NCBI RefSeq assembly: GCF_014596915.1
Contig: NZ_JACVWU010000031.1
Coordinates: 1 to 64,000, forward strand
Length of the DNA: 64,000 nucleotides
Direction: 5' to 3'
DNA from: Streptomyces sp. TRM68416
GTDB taxonomy: Bacteria; Actinomycetota; Actinomycetes; Streptomycetales; Streptomycetaceae
Positions 31,985 to 39,782 of the stretch are shown piece by piece. The notes under the pieces were generated by a model. It did no database searches. It was not told where the DNA came from and saw only the letters and a program-made list of their open reading frames with translations. The translations under genes were made by a program, and so were the position numbers. The stretch's first letter is position 1, and each line of letters begins with the position of its first letter.

Positions 31985-32071
31985 TCAGCAGGAACGTCGA
32001 CACATGCAGCCCGCATAGCGGACGAGGTCCACATGGACCTTCCGCCACAGGTGCACACAGGTGTCGGTCAC
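31985..32071 (-). CDS. Cysteine-containing leader peptide (putative attenuator)
   Basis: A 28-codon ORF starting at GTG 32071. Its translation contains WRKVHVDLVRYAGCMCRRSC at the C-terminus plus a Cys at position 5, so four cysteines in all. The R-x-HVDL-x-R-x-A-x-x-C core matches the short peptides that Streptomyces annotations call putative leader peptide, often upstream of sulfur genes (remembered, not searched). The stop is 75 nt before the cysteine dioxygenase gene. It has its own promoter and almost no 5' leader. Ribosome stalling at the Cys codons when charged tRNA-Cys is low could control the downstream genes. The interval contains GCGCGC repeats that could form alternative pairings. 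Confidence 0.75.
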   Translation of the reverse strand: MTDTCVHLWRKVHVDLVRYAGCMCRRSC

Positions 32072-32078
32072 GGTGCGG

Positions 32079-32107
32079 AGTACACCACGCCCGTCCGGAC
32101 CGGTCAA
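32079..32107 (-). promoter_or_regulatory. Promoter of leader peptide-cysteine dioxygenase-rhodanese operon
   Basis: On the minus strand TTGACC (32107-32102), a 17-bp spacer and TGTACT (32084-32079). Seven bases later comes the GTG of the leader peptide, so the RNA would start at or beside the start codon. The -35 overlaps the stop codon of the upstream monooxygenase gene. Confidence 0.68.
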
Positions 32108-33687
32108 CTCACGGTGGTGGCAGCCTCCACCGGCCCGCCCAGCGTCGCCTCCGCCGCCGCGTACAGGTCGGCCGGACGCACCCCGCTCAGCGCCGTCACC
32201 AGATGGCCGTCGGGCCGGATCAGCAGCACCGAGTGGGCGGGCGCGCCGGGATAGCTCTCGGCGACCAGCAGCTCCGCCGGGTGCGGCAGCGCCGTCACGG
32301 CCGCGGCAAGACGGGGCATGATCCCCGCGGTCACCCAGTGCTTGCGGTCCCACACGCCCGTGCCCGGCGCGATCAGCAGTACCAGCAGCGCACCCCGCCC
32401 CAGCCGCTCCCGCAGCCGGACGAAGGAACCGTCCTCCGCGGTGACCCGGACGTCGGCGACCGGCGCGCCCACCGGAGTGTCGACGAGGACCTCACCCTCC
32501 AGGTGCTTCGGCGCGAGCGGCGAGTCGGCGTACGCCCCCGGCGCACCCAGCGCCCCCTGCCCCAGGTGGCCCTCCGCGAGCAGCGCGTCGTGGTTCCGGC
32601 CGGAGCCGGGAACGTAACTGCGCAGCCCTTTGCCGCCGCGCAGCAGCGGCAGCGCCTGGTCCGCTGCGCGCAACCGGGCCGCGACCACCGCCCGCCGCTC
32701 CGCCTGGTAGCTGTCGAGCAGCGCCTCGTGCGGCCCGTGATGCCAGGCCAGCGCCAGCTTCCAGGCGAGGTTGTCGGCGTCCCGGAAGCCCTCGTCGAGC
32801 CCCTGCGTGCCCAGCGCCCCGAGCAGGTGCGCCGCGTCCCCGGCGAGGAACACCCGCCCGGCCCGCCAGCGCCGGGCCAACCGGTGGTGCACGGTGTGGA
32901 CGCCGGTGTCGAGGAGTTCGTACGGCGGTGTCGAGCCGCCCGACCAGCCCGCGAGCGTCTCCCGGACGCGGGCCACCAGCAGCTCGGGCGTGACCAGGTC
33001 CTTGCCCGGCGGGAGCAGCCAGTCCAGCCGCCAGGCCCCGTCCGGCAGCGGGCGGGCGGAGATCTCGCCGGCCGAGGGGCCGGAGGTCCGCCACGGCGGC
33101 ATCCGGTGCAGCAACGCCTCGTCGGGCCGGGGCAGTTCGGTGCGCAGCGCGGCGACGGCGTGCCGTTCGACAGCCGTACGGCCGGGGAAGCGGATGTCCT
33201 GGAGCTTGCGCACGGTCGAGCGCGGTCCGTCGCAGCCGACCAGATAACTGCCGCGCCACCAGGTGCCCTTGGGGCCGCGGGTGTGGGCGGTGACGCCGGA
33301 GCGCTCCTGCTCGATGCCGTCGAGACGGCTGTCGGTGGCGATCCTGACGAGCCGTTCACCGGCGAGCGCCTCGCGCAGCGCGGCGGTCACCACGTGCTGG
33401 GCGATGTGGACGGGCGCGGAGTCGTCGAACGTGACCTCACGCATCACCTGCTTGCGCCGCAACGACCGCCATCCGGCCCAGCGGCAGCCGGCCTCCACGG
33501 CCGAGAACCCCGTCAGGCGTTCGAGCAGCGCGGCGGTGTCCTCCCGCAGCACGACCGTGCGTGCCAGGCGGGGTTCGTCCTTGCCCGGCCCCTCGTCGAG
33601 GACCACGGACGGCACCTCCTGACGCGCCAGGGCCAGGGCGAGCGTGAGCCCGACGGGCCCCGCTCCGACGATGATCACCGGGTCCAC
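32104..33687 (-). CDS. FAD-dependent aromatic-ring hydroxylase-type monooxygenase
   Basis: 527 aa, class A flavoprotein. The FAD-binding GxGxxG is VGAGPVGLTLALALARQEVP at the N-terminus. The DG motif is LVGCDGPRSTVRK, and the GD motif VFLAGDAAHLLGALGTQGLD is followed by DADNLAWKLALAW. A C-terminal thioredoxin-like domain (about 400-525), as in PheA/TfdB hydroxylases, ends with HSVLLIRPDGHLVTALSG. Such enzymes hydroxylate phenols or polyketide rings; no biosynthetic cluster is nearby, so the substrate is unknown. GTG 33687 (VDPVIIVGAG) fits the FAD motif; the frame is open to 33777. It probably has its own promoter, since a terminator separates it from gluD. Confidence 0.87.
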   Translation of the reverse strand: MDPVIIVGAGPVGLTLALALARQEVPSVVLDEGPGKDEPRLARTVVLREDTAALLERLTGFSAVEAGCRWAGWRSLRRKQVMREVTFDDSAPVHIAQHVVTAALREALAGERLVRIATDSRLDGIEQERSGVTAHTRGPKGTWWRGSYLVGCDGPRSTVRKLQDIRFPGRTAVERHAVAALRTELPRPDEALLHRMPPWRTSGPSAGEISARPLPDGAWRLDWLLPPGKDLVTPELLVARVRETLAGWSGGSTPPYELLDTGVHTVHHRLARRWRAGRVFLAGDAAHLLGALGTQGLDEGFRDADNLAWKLALAWHHGPHEALLDSYQAERRAVVAARLRAADQALPLLRGGKGLRSYVPGSGRNHDALLAEGHLGQGALGAPGAYADSPLAPKHLEGEVLVDTPVGAPVADVRVTAEDGSFVRLRERLGRGALLVLLIAPGTGVWDRKHWVTAGIMPRLAAAVTALPHPAELLVAESYPGAPAHSVLLIRPDGHLVTALSGVRPADLYAAAEATLGGPVEAATTVS

Positions 33688-33808
33688 GGCGTGGCGCCCC
33701 CTGCCCGCAGCGGTGCCCTGAAGGACGTAGGTGAACAGGAGGCTGGAGCAGGGTGCACGATCACAGAACGTATGCAACCCATTGCCGGTGCTTGCGTCAA
33801 GTGACGAA

Positions 33809-33834
33809 GGGCAGTGGTGATCAGACCACTGCCC
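33809..33834 (-). terminator. Terminator of the gluABCD operon
   Basis: GGGCAGTGGT and ACCACTGCCC form a perfect 10-bp stem around GATCAG, 30 bases past the gluD stop codon. Confidence 0.78.
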
Positions 33835-33863
33835 TCCGTTGGCTCAAGCGATGTGACAAGTGG

Positions 33864-34772
33864 TCAGATCGTGCCTCCGGCGCCGGTCCCGTAGGTGCCA
33901 CCCGTCGCCGCGGGGTTCAGTTCCTCCGTGTCCTCGGCGCTGAGCACCGCACCCGTGCTCTTCTTGCTGCGCCGCAGCCGCTGCTCCAGCCAGCTCGCGA
34001 AGCTGGTGAGGATGAAGTTCAGGACGATGAAGATGATCGCCACGACGATGAAGCTCGGGATGACGTTGGCGTAGTTCGCCGCGAGCGTGCTGCGCTCGCT
34101 GAGCAGCTCGGTGAACCCGATCATGACGCCGCCCAGTGCGGTGTCCTTCACGACGACCACGAGCTGGCTGACGATGGCCGGCAGCATGGCGGTGACGGCC
34201 TGCGGCAGCAGGATGGTGCTCATCGTCTGGCCCTTGCGCAGGCCGATCGCCTTGGCTGCCTCCGACTGCCCCTTGGGCAGGGCGAGGATGCCGGCCCGTA
34301 CGATCTCGGCGAGCACGGCCGCGTTGTAGAGCACCAGGCCGGTGACGACCGCGTAGAGCTGCCGCTCTTCCGTGGTGACGTTCGCCCAGCGGTCGTAGGC
34401 CTCGTTGGCGAACAGCATGAGCAGCAGCACCGGGATGGCGCGGAAGAACTCGATCACGGCGCCGGCCGGACCCCGCACCCACCAGTGGTCGGAGAGCCGT
34501 GAGATACCGAAGAAGGCGCCCAGGGGAAGAGCGATCAGCATGGCCAGCGCCGCGGCCTTCAGTGTGTTCCCGAGACCCGGCAGCAGATAGGTCGTCCACG
34601 CCTGCGACTCGGTGAACGGCTTCCACAGCGCCCACTTCAGCTGCCCCTCCTCGTCCATGGTGTGCCAGACGAACCAGGCGAGCAGGGCGAGCAGGGTGAA
34701 GAAGACCACCGAGATGAGCACATTGCGCCGCTTGGCGCGAGGGCCCGGGGCGTCGTAGAGAACGGAACTCAT
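33864..34772 (-). CDS. gluD: Glutamate ABC transporter permease GluD
   Basis: 302 aa with about five or six membrane helices in the His/Glu/Gln permease family. The cytoplasmic coupling loop EAAKAIGLRKGQTMSTILLP is the EAA motif that contacts the ATPase. N-terminal helix ISVVFFTLLALLAWFVW and FRAIPVLLLMLF are typical of the permease pair. The C-terminal 30 residues are Gly/Thr-rich and probably disordered. ATG 34772 overlaps the gluC stop by four bases. It pairs with GluC as the channel of the GluABCD glutamate importer. Confidence 0.94.
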   Translation of the reverse strand: MSSVLYDAPGPRAKRRNVLISVVFFTLLALLAWFVWHTMDEEGQLKWALWKPFTESQAWTTYLLPGLGNTLKAAALAMLIALPLGAFFGISRLSDHWWVRGPAGAVIEFFRAIPVLLLMLFANEAYDRWANVTTEERQLYAVVTGLVLYNAAVLAEIVRAGILALPKGQSEAAKAIGLRKGQTMSTILLPQAVTAMLPAIVSQLVVVVKDTALGGVMIGFTELLSERSTLAANYANVIPSFIVVAIIFIVLNFILTSFASWLEQRLRRSKKSTGAVLSAEDTEELNPAATGGTYGTGAGGTI

Positions 34773-35443
34773 CGCTTCACCGCCAGTCGCTTGCTCAGCC
34801 AGCCGAGGATGAGGCCGGTGGGCAGGGTCAGTACCACGAAACCGAAGGCGAAGATCGCGCCGATGAGCAGCGTCTGGGCCTCCTTCTCGATCATGCCCTT
34901 CATCAGGTAGGCGGCCTCGGCCACGCCGATCGCGGCGGCCACCGTGGTGTTCTTCGTCAGGGCGATCAGCACGTTGGCCAGCGGGCCGATGACCGAGCGG
35001 AAGGCCTGCGGCAGGATGATGAGCCGGAGGGTCTGGCTGAAGGTCAGCCCGATGGCGCGGGCGGCCTCGGCCTGTCCGAGCGGCACCGTGTTGATGCCGG
35101 AACGGAGCGCCTCGCAGACGAAGGCCGAGGTGTAGGCGACGAGACCGAGGGTCGCCAGCCGGAAGCCCTGGGTCTTGAAGTCGGAGGCGCCCATCGTCAC
35201 GCCGAAGATGTCGGCGAGTCCGAGCGAGGTGAAGATGATGATGACCGTCAGGGGGATGTTCCGGACGATGTTCACGTAGGCCGTGCCGAATCCACGCATG
35301 AGCGGGACCGGGCTGACCCGCATCGCGGCCAGGAGGGTGCCCCAGACCAGGGAGCCGAGACCGGAGAACAAGGTGAGTTTCACCGTCGTCCAGAAGGCAC
35401 CCAACAGTGTCGGGTTGTCATAGTCTGAAATGAAGTCGAACAC
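34769..35443 (-). CDS. gluC: Glutamate ABC transporter permease GluC
   Basis: 224 aa, five membrane helices. NIVRNIPLTVIIIFTSLG and the coupling loop EAARAIGLTFSQTLRLIILP (EAA motif) are clear. GTG 35443 is the only start that keeps the N-terminal FDFISDYDNPTLLGAFWTT segment usual in this family; GGGAG lies close upstream. Second permease of the importer. About 96 bp separate it from gluB, shorter than the gap that would be needed for another gene, and the whole set reads as one operon gluA-gluB-gluC-gluD. Confidence 0.93.
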   Translation of the reverse strand: MFDFISDYDNPTLLGAFWTTVKLTLFSGLGSLVWGTLLAAMRVSPVPLMRGFGTAYVNIVRNIPLTVIIIFTSLGLADIFGVTMGASDFKTQGFRLATLGLVAYTSAFVCEALRSGINTVPLGQAEAARAIGLTFSQTLRLIILPQAFRSVIGPLANVLIALTKNTTVAAAIGVAEAAYLMKGMIEKEAQTLLIGAIFAFGFVVLTLPTGLILGWLSKRLAVKR

Positions 35444-35539
35444 GATCTCCCGCGCTTCCGGGTGGGTGGCGTGCGTGGACAGCGCGGCGCGCCGCCGCCC
35501 TGATCGCGGCGGACGGCGGCGCGCCAGTGGGTCCTTGTG

Positions 35540-36385
35540 CTACTTGAGTTCGCCGATCTTCGGCGCGGGCTCGTTCTTGTAGCCGGCCGGGCCGAAGTTG
35601 TCGTCGACGGCCTTCTGCCAGGAGCCGTCGCTGACCATCTTCTCCAGGGCGTCGTTGATCTTGTTGAGGGTCTCGGTGTCACCCTTCTGCACGCCGATGC
35701 CGTAGTTCTCGTTGCTCAGCTTGAGGCCGGCGAGCTTGAACTGGCCCTTGTACTGGCTCTGCGAGGCGTAGCCCGCCAGGATCGAGTCGTCCGTCGTCAG
35801 GGCGTCGACCGTGCCGCTCTGGAGCGCGGCGATGCACTCCGAGTAGCCGCTGTTCTCCTTGAGGTTGGCCTTCGGCGCGAAGTCGTTCTTGACGTTCTCC
35901 GCGGAGGTCGAACCGGTCACCGAGCACAGGTTCTTGCCGTTGAGGTCGGTGGCCTCGGTGATGTCCGAGTCGGACTTGATCAGCAGGTCCTGGTGGGCCA
36001 GCAGGTACGGGCCGGCGAAGTCGACCAGCTTCTTGCGCTCGTCGTTGATCGAGTACGTGGCCGCGATGAACTTCACGTCGCCGCGCTTGAGGGCGTTCTC
36101 GCGGTCGGGGGTCTTGGTCTCGACGAACTCGATCTGGTCGGCGTCGTAGCCGAGCTCCTTGGCCACGTACGTGGCGACGTCGACGTCGAAGCCGGAGAAG
36201 GACCCGTCGGGCTCCTTCAGGCCCAGACCCGGCTGGTCGTACTTGATGCCGATCTTGATCTTGTCGCCGCCGCCCGAGCCGGTGTCGGCGCTGTCGCCGT
36301 CGCCGTCGTCGCCGCCACACGCGGTCGCGGTCAGGGAGAGGACGAGCGCAGCGGCGGCCGCGGCGGTGACCTTGCGGAGCTTCAT
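35540..36385 (-). CDS. gluB: Glutamate-binding lipoprotein GluB
   Basis: 281 aa periplasmic-type binding protein anchored as a lipoprotein: signal segment AAAAAALVLSLTATAC with the lipobox cysteine at about 23, then a Gly/Asp-rich linker. The SBP_bac_3 fold follows: GIKYDQPGLGLKEPDGSFSG, DVDVATYVAKELG, FAGPYLLAHQDLLIK, and DALTTDDSILAGYASQSQ, which lines the amino-acid pocket. ATG 36385 is preferred because AAAGGA lies eight bases upstream; ATG 36394 has none. It delivers glutamate to GluCD. Confidence 0.95.
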   Translation of the reverse strand: MKLRKVTAAAAAALVLSLTATACGGDDGDGDSADTGSGGGDKIKIGIKYDQPGLGLKEPDGSFSGFDVDVATYVAKELGYDADQIEFVETKTPDRENALKRGDVKFIAATYSINDERKKLVDFAGPYLLAHQDLLIKSDSDITEATDLNGKNLCSVTGSTSAENVKNDFAPKANLKENSGYSECIAALQSGTVDALTTDDSILAGYASQSQYKGQFKLAGLKLSNENYGIGVQKGDTETLNKINDALEKMVSDGSWQKAVDDNFGPAGYKNEPAPKIGELK

Positions 36386-36457
36386 GGTGAACATCCTTTG
36401 TCTGGTGAAGAGATGCGAGCCGTGGGTGCGGGTGACGCAGGTTACGCCGGTGCGTCG

Positions 36458-37234
36458 TCAGTGGTGCAGGATCTTGGACAGGAAGTCCTTGGCGCGGTCG
36501 CTGCGCGGGTTGCTGAAGAATTGGTCCGGCACAGCCTCTTCGACGATCCGGCCGTCCGCCATGAACACCACTCGGTTCGCGGCCGAACGGGCGAAGCCCA
36601 TCTCGTGCGTGACGACGATCATGGTCATGCCGTCGCGGGCGAGCTGCTGCATGACCTCCAGGACCTCGTTGATCATCTCCGGGTCGAGGGCCGACGTCGG
36701 CTCGTCGAAGAGCATGACCTTGGGGTCCATCGCCAGGGCGCGGGCGATGGCGACACGCTGCTGCTGGCCACCGGAGAGCTGGGCGGGGTACTTGTCGGCC
36801 TGGCTGGCCACGCCCACCCGGTCGAGCAGGGAGCGGGCCTTCTCCTCGGCCTTCTTCTTGTCGGCCTTGCGGACCTTGATCTGGCCCAGCATCACGTTCT
36901 CGAGCACGGTCTTGTGCGCGAAGAGGTTGAAGGACTGGAAGACCATGCCGACGTCAGCGCGCAGACGGGCCAGCTCCTTGCCCTCCGCGGGCAGTGGTTT
37001 GCCGTCGATGACGATCGTTCCCGAGTCGATCGTCTCCAGGCGGTTGATGGTGCGGCACAGGGTGGACTTCCCGGACCCGGAGGGTCCGATGACCACGACG
37101 ACTTCGCCGCGGGCGATCGTCAGGTCGATGTCCTGGAGCACGTGCAACGCGCCGAAATGCTTGTTGACGCTCTTCAGGACGACCAGGTCGCCGGTTGCGG
37201 CCACATCTTCCTTGGCCACCGATACTTCGGTCAT
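36458..37234 (-). CDS. gluA: Glutamate ABC transporter ATPase GluA
   Basis: 258 aa ABC ATPase of the polar amino acid type. Walker A GPSGSGKSTL, Q loop VFQSFNLFAHKTV, ABC signature LSGGQQQRVAIARAL, Walker B VMLFDEPTSALDPE, and the switch His in VVTHEMGFA. First gene of gluABCD, with ATG 37234 preceded by GGAG. It is divergent from gluR; in S. coelicolor the GluR-GluK system is reported to sense glutamate and control this operon. A stem GTCCTCC/GGAGGAC (37249-37270) lies immediately before its ribosome site. Confidence 0.96.
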   Translation of the reverse strand: MTEVSVAKEDVAATGDLVVLKSVNKHFGALHVLQDIDLTIARGEVVVVIGPSGSGKSTLCRTINRLETIDSGTIVIDGKPLPAEGKELARLRADVGMVFQSFNLFAHKTVLENVMLGQIKVRKADKKKAEEKARSLLDRVGVASQADKYPAQLSGGQQQRVAIARALAMDPKVMLFDEPTSALDPEMINEVLEVMQQLARDGMTMIVVTHEMGFARSAANRVVFMADGRIVEEAVPDQFFSNPRSDRAKDFLSKILHH

Positions 37235-37524
37235 CGCTCTCAGGCTCCGTCCTCCTCGGTTTCGGAGGACAGTAATAACCGTATCCGACCTGCGTCATTA
37301 GTCCTGAGGGGAATTTGAGCATCACGATCCGATAGCAATCGGACACGTGTCGTAGCACTTGTGAGCTGGGGACGTACCGGCTGGATAACGACAAGCCCCG
37401 TGCAAGCGGAACCCACTTGACGGCATCGTCGTCCATCAGCGTGACTGCCATGATGCACGCGCACGTGTGCACGATCGTGACTGCAAGACCCACCCGTACG
37501 GCCGATGAACAGGAGGGGGCCGGG
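37235..37524. promoter_or_regulatory. gluA-gluR divergent control region
   Basis: 290 bp, more A/T-rich than its surroundings. TTGACG at 37417-37422 could be the gluR -35, with GTGACT at 37441-37446 as -10. The palindrome GCACGTGTGC (37461-37470) is flanked by two direct copies of CGTGACTGC (37440-37448 and 37476-37484), 36 bp apart. These are the best operator candidates for GluR. gluA promoter boxes were not clear to me. Confidence 0.45.
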
Positions 37525-38211
37525 ATGAGACTGCTCCTCGTCGAGGACGACAACCATGTCGCCGCCGCTCTCTCCGCGGTGCTGGCGCGGCACGGGTTCG
37601 AGGTCACGCATGCCCGGAGCGGCGAGGAGGCCCTCCAGGCGCTCGTCCCGGAGGGCGCCGGCTTCGGCGTCGTCCTGCTCGACCTGGGACTGCCGGACCA
37701 GGACGGCTACGAGGTGTGCAGCAAGATCCGCAAGCGCACCAGCACCCCCGTGATCATGGTGACCGCCCGCTCCGACGTACGCTCCCGCATCCACGGCCTC
37801 AACCTGGGCGCCGACGACTACGTGGTCAAGCCGTACGACACCGGCGAACTGCTCGCCCGGATCCACGCCGTCAGCCGGCGCACCGCCCACGAGGACCCGG
37901 CCGCGGGCGCCGACACCGTGCTGCGGCTGGGCTCGATGCGCATCGAACTGCCCACCCGCCAGGTCAGCGTCGACGGCACGGTCGTGCAGCTGACCCGCAA
38001 GGAGTTCGACCTCCTCGCGCTGCTCGCCCAGCGGCCCGGCGTGGTCTTCCGCCGCGAGCAGATCATCAGCGAGGTCTGGCGCACCAGCTGGGAGGGGACC
38101 GGGCGCACCCTGGAGGTGCACGTGGCCTCCCTGCGCGCCAAGCTGCGCATGCCCGCCCTGATCGAGACCGTGCGCGGCGTCGGGTACCGGCTCGTCGCCC
38201 CGGTCGCCTAG
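37525..38211 (+). CDS. gluR: OmpR-family response regulator GluR
   Basis: 228 aa. Receiver domain (1-115) with VEDDNH, phospho-acceptor Asp53 in LLDLGLPDQDGY, Thr in VMVTARS and Lys in YVVKPYD. The winged-helix DNA-binding domain (about 130-225) has QLTRKEFDLLALLAQRPG, TLEVHVASLRAKL and ETVRGVGYRL. ATG 37525 has AGGAGGGGG upstream. The kinase gene gluK follows after nine bases. By position and architecture it is the counterpart of S. coelicolor GluR, which activates glutamate uptake; the divergent gluABCD operon fits. Confidence 0.93.
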   Translation: MRLLLVEDDNHVAAALSAVLARHGFEVTHARSGEEALQALVPEGAGFGVVLLDLGLPDQDGYEVCSKIRKRTSTPVIMVTARSDVRSRIHGLNLGADDYVVKPYDTGELLARIHAVSRRTAHEDPAAGADTVLRLGSMRIELPTRQVSVDGTVVQLTRKEFDLLALLAQRPGVVFRREQIISEVWRTSWEGTGRTLEVHVASLRAKLRMPALIETVRGVGYRLVAPVA

Positions 38212-38220
38212 CGGGCACGA

Positions 38221-39612
38221 GTGCGCGCACGACTGCTCCCGCTGCTCATCGTGCTGATGGCGGCCGTCCTGCTGGCCCTCGGCATCCCGCTCGCCGCCAG
38301 CCTGGCGGCCGCCCGGCAGCAGAAGGTGGTCGTCGACCGGATCGACGACACGGCGTACTTCGCGGCCATCACCCGGTCCGTCATGGACACCACCCAGGGG
38401 CCCCAGGACGAGGGCCGCACCCTGAGCCGCGCCCTGGAGAGCTACTACGGGATCTACGGCATCCGCGTGGGCGTCTTCCTGCCCGGCGACGCGCCCCTGG
38501 CCAACGCTCCGGAGACGTGGCTGCTGCCGGACGAGGGCGAGGTGCGCGACGCCTTCGAGGAGGCGCTGCTCAGCCGGCGCAGCCACGACCCGGAGCAGGT
38601 GTGGCCCTGGCAGCGGGGCCGTCTCGTGGTCGCCTCACCGGTCGTCCGGGACGGTGACGTCGTCGCGGTCGTCGTCACCGACTCGCCCACCGGACAGATG
38701 CGTTCGCAGATCCTGCGCGGCTGGCTGCTCATCGGCGCGGGCGAGATCGCCGCGATGCTGCTGGCCGTCGGCGCCGCGCTGCGGCTGACCGGCTGGGTGC
38801 TCCGACCCGTCCGGGTGCTGGACGCCACCACCCACGCGATCGCCAGCGGCCGGCTGAAGTCCAGGGTCGCGGCGGCCGGCGGGCCGCCGGAACTGAGGCG
38901 GCTGGCCCGGTCGTTCAACGAGATGGCGGACAACGTCGAGGACGTGCTGGAGCAGCAGCGCGCCTTCGTCGCCGACGCCTCGCACCAGCTGCGCAACCCC
39001 CTCTCGGCGCTGCTGCTGCGCATCGAACTGCTCGCACTGGAACTCCCCGAGGGCAACGAGGAGATCGCCTCCGTCCAGGCCGAGGGCAAACGCCTGGCCC
39101 AGGTGCTGGACGACCTGCTCGACCTGGCGCTGGCCGAGCACACCGAGGCCGACCTGAGCATCACCGACATCGGGGCGCTGGCCGCCGAGCGGGTCGCGGC
39201 CTGGGCGCCGACCGCCGAGGCCCAGGGGGTGACGCTGGTCGGCGACTGCCCGGCCACCACCGCCTGGGCGGACCCGGTGGCCCTGTCGTCCGCGCTGGAC
39301 GCGGTGATCGACAACGCGGTGAAGTTCACGCCGCGGGACGAGCGCGTCGAGGTGACCGTCACCGCCGACGGCGACACCGCGACCGTCGTGGTCACCGACC
39401 GCGGCCCCGGTCTGACCGACGACGAACTCGCCCGCGTGGGCGACCGCTTCTGGCGCAGCGGCCGCCACCAGAACATCAAGGGCTCCGGCCTCGGCCTGTC
39501 CATCTCGCGGGCCCTGCTCGCCGCGGGCGGCGGGTCGATCGCCTACGAGCACCACGAACCGCACGGTCTGAAGGTCACCGTGCGGGTGCCGCGGAGTGCG
39601 CCTGCGGCTTGA
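38221..39612 (+). CDS. gluK: Sensor histidine kinase GluK
   Basis: 463 aa. Membrane helix 1 (about 5-30; LLPLLIVLMAAVLLALGIPL), an extracellular sensor of about 130 residues, helix 2 (about 163-188), HAMP (about 190-240), HisKA with His255 in ADASHQLRNPLSALLL, and HATPase with N box DAVIDNAVKFTPR, then DRGPGL and SGLGLSISRALL. GTG 38221 starts nine bases after gluR. The homologous pair is reported to sense extracellular glutamate. Next to it, convergent, is a TAXI-family binding protein that could present ligand to this sensor (inference). Confidence 0.92.
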   Translation: MRARLLPLLIVLMAAVLLALGIPLAASLAAARQQKVVVDRIDDTAYFAAITRSVMDTTQGPQDEGRTLSRALESYYGIYGIRVGVFLPGDAPLANAPETWLLPDEGEVRDAFEEALLSRRSHDPEQVWPWQRGRLVVASPVVRDGDVVAVVVTDSPTGQMRSQILRGWLLIGAGEIAAMLLAVGAALRLTGWVLRPVRVLDATTHAIASGRLKSRVAAAGGPPELRRLARSFNEMADNVEDVLEQQRAFVADASHQLRNPLSALLLRIELLALELPEGNEEIASVQAEGKRLAQVLDDLLDLALAEHTEADLSITDIGALAAERVAAWAPTAEAQGVTLVGDCPATTAWADPVALSSALDAVIDNAVKFTPRDERVEVTVTADGDTATVVVTDRGPGLTDDELARVGDRFWRSGRHQNIKGSGLGLSISRALLAAGGGSIAYEHHEPHGLKVTVRVPRSAPAA

Positions 39613-39620
39613 GGGGCGGG

Positions 39621-39743
39621 CGGGGAGTGCCGTGATGTGTCGTCGTTCGGCTGCGGGCTCGTTGTGGCTGGTTGCGCCCCACGGCGGAGCCGCATATCGA
39701 CACAGCCCCGCGCCCCTTTGGCGCGCGCTGCCGTACCGCGGTC
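39621..39743 (-). repeat. Dispersed intergenic element, copy B
   Basis: Read on the minus strand this element matches the one at 53143-53241: GCGGTACGGCAGCGCGC, AAAGGGGCGCGGGG, CAACCAGCCACAACG, CGACGACACATCACGGCACT. Compared with that copy it carries about 25-30 extra bases in the middle (TGTGTCGATATGCGGCTCC) and its hairpin is imperfect. It fills the gap between the convergent gluK and TAXI genes. Confidence 0.8.
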
Positions 39744-39782
39744 GAATGAGCCGAGTCCGCCCGTGGCGCCGTGCGCCCGCGC

